Assembly: GCA_028692205.1 (NCBI GenBank) | Contig: JAQUXV010000179.1 | Coordinates: forward strand, 1-5,965 | Origin: Eubacteriales bacterium | Lineage (GTDB): Bacteria; Bacillota_A; Clostridia; Christensenellales; Aristaeellaceae | DNA: 5,965 bases | Direction: 5' to 3' | In this document: in pieces, positions 5,192-5,965 of the stretch | How positions within the stretch are numbered: the stretch's first letter is position 1 | Layout of the letters: each line of letters opens with the position of its first letter | Notes under the pieces: model-generated | The model's database searches: none | What the model saw: the letters and a program-made list of their open reading frames with translations, nothing else | Told to the model about the DNA's origin: nothing | Translations under genes and position numbers: made by a program

Positions 5192-5965
5192 TCAGCGTTT
5201 GCCGGTCAGGCTGCCCAGCAGTCCGCGGGTCAGCTGGCTGACCACGGAACGGGTTGCGGTTTGGATGGCGGTGTTGGTTACACGGCCCAGAACGCTGTCG
5301 TTGCGGCGCGCACGCTCGGCGCGCTCGTCTCGCAGAGCATCGGCCTTCTCACGGCGCGCCTGCGTTTCGGCCTCTTTTTTGGCTCTGGCGTCGGCCTTCT
5401 CCTTTTGCAGGCGAGAGGCATCGGCTTCTTTTCGGGCCTTTTCGGTAGCCTTTATTTCCGCTTCGGTATGCACGGGCGCGTATTGCCCGGTTGCCGGGTC
5501 GAACGCCAATGTCATTTCCTTCTGGATATACTGGCCGGTGGTCGGATCCAGCACCAGCACGTTTTGTGTAACCGTCTGCGGCTGTGCCGGGGCAGCCGGA
5601 CCCATCGGTGCTACGGCCGGAGCGCCGGGAAGCGGGCTCATGGTATCCAGTGTTTTGGAAGTGTAGCTGTTGGTAGCCGGATCATACACCATAAAGGTGG
5701 CGGCGGGCGGTGCGACGGTTGCCGGTGTATAGGTGGACGGAGCCGCCGTAAACATCGTACGCGGCATGGCTGGGGCAGCCTGACGGCCCAGGTTCATGGT
5801 GGCGGCCAGATATTCGTAGGCGCTCTCACGGTCTTCCTGCGTCTCGTAAACACCGTAAAACGGGCTGGTTTCAATAAAAGTTTTACGCAAATCTACGTCA
5901 ATCGTACCGATATGGCTTTGCGGCGGTAGAACCAGCGCGCGGGTAACGACGGAAGGCGCGCCCTT
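5192..5965 (-). CDS. HerA-like ATPase, DUF853 (YjgR type), C-terminal part
   Basis: The frame is open from the right edge (phase starts exactly at 5965) to TGA 5194-5192, giving 257 residues of the C-terminus; the TTG at 5890 is internal. DUF853 proteins are HerA/FtsK-fold ATPases of the YjgR group, cytoplasmic and of poorly known role, possibly DNA translocation. The Walker motifs lie outside the window. Family evidence is the block from VVTRALVLPPQSHIGTID (residues 6-23) through SPFYGVYETQEDRESAYEYL (34-53) and the closing RSVVSQLTRGLLGSLTGKR (239-257), both typical of the YjgR C-terminus. Between them is a Pro/Ala-rich linker with three YDPATNSY / LDPTTGQY / FDPATGQY repeats (94-101, 139-146, 155-162) and then a highly charged Lys/Glu/Ala/Arg stretch (168-223) that should form a long helix or coiled coil. 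The linker is much more elaborate than I recall for E. coli YjgR. The family call rests on these two ends only. Confidence 0.8.
   Translation of the reverse strand, partial: KGAPSVVTRALVLPPQSHIGTIDVDLRKTFIETSPFYGVYETQEDRESAYEYLAATMNLGRQAAPAMPRTMFTAAPSTYTPATVAPPAATFMVYDPATNSYTSKTLDTMSPLPGAPAVAPMGPAAPAQPQTVTQNVLVLDPTTGQYIQKEMTLAFDPATGQYAPVHTEAEIKATEKARKEADASRLQKEKADARAKKEAETQARREKADALRDERAERARRNDSVLGRVTNTAIQTATRSVVSQLTRGLLGSLTGKR
5480..5686 (-). repeat. Three DPxTxxY peptide repeats in the HerA-like linker
   Basis: Coding repeats at 5686-5663 (YDPATNSY), 5551-5528 (LDPTTGQY) and 5503-5480 (FDPATGQY) share the pattern hydrophobic-DP-x-T-x-x-Y. Spacing is 45 then 16 residues between starts. They sit in low-complexity Pro/Ala sequence before the charged helix. 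The two GQY copies are the most alike, suggesting a recent duplication. Confidence 0.7.

Noticed and set aside
5888..5890. TTG at 5890 (minus) as the start of a small stand-alone hypothetical protein
   Set aside because: The same frame is open to the right edge and encodes family sequence (VVTRALVLPPQSHIG), so this is the end of a larger DUF853 gene.
5007..5929. Plus-strand open frames across the HerA-like gene
   Set aside because: Their Ser/Arg/Ala-rich or Gly/Arg-rich products mirror the minus-strand repeats and charged helix, which have clear family ends.
1..5965. Defence system, CRISPR array, transposon or prophage remnant
   Set aside because: No spaced direct repeats, transposase or phage genes are visible; the HerA-like gene lacks a visible nuclease or NurA/SIR2 partner within the window, so a defence role cannot be supported.

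Overview
The window is about 6 kb of bacterial chromosome with moderately high GC and dense coding. It holds six protein genes, two of them cut by the window edges. The gene content suggests an uncultured anaerobic Clostridia-like member of the Bacillota: a family GH31 alpha-xylosidase, a PfkB sugar kinase, a flavoredoxin-like flavin reductase, a phosphodiester glycosidase of a type I associate with clostridia, and strong purine-rich Shine-Dalgarno sequences. This taxonomic call is an inference; no RNA gene or marker gene is present to settle it.

Layout. (1) Bases 1-2329, plus strand: the C-terminal part of a YicI-type alpha-xylosidase, then a PfkB-family sugar kinase, probably the end of a sugar-use operon. 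A strong hairpin at 2334-2362 closes it. (2) Bases 2408-3304, minus strand: a membrane-anchored protein with the calcineurin-like phosphoesterase fold (YkuE/YaeI type) in which most metal-binding and catalytic residues are replaced. It shares a compact divergent promoter region (about 3305-3388) with the next pair. (3) Bases 3389-4974, plus strand: a flavin reductase-like protein and an exported phosphodiester glycosidase (NAGPA domain), joined by an ATGA stop/start overlap. (4) Bases 4975-5191: a convergent intergenic region with a long, nearly perfect inverted repeat (5125-5170) that should terminate transcription, best for the minus-strand gene. (5) Bases 5192-5965, minus strand: the C-terminal end of a HerA-like ATPase (DUF853, E. 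coli YjgR type) that runs off the right edge and carries an unusual linker with three DPxTxxY repeats and a charged helix.

The first pair fits a simple pathway: release of alpha-linked xylose or a related sugar, then phosphorylation of a sugar. The other genes look like separate small transcription units. I found no mobile element, CRISPR array, tRNA or rRNA. The most unusual item is the phosphoesterase-fold protein with the dismantled active site.
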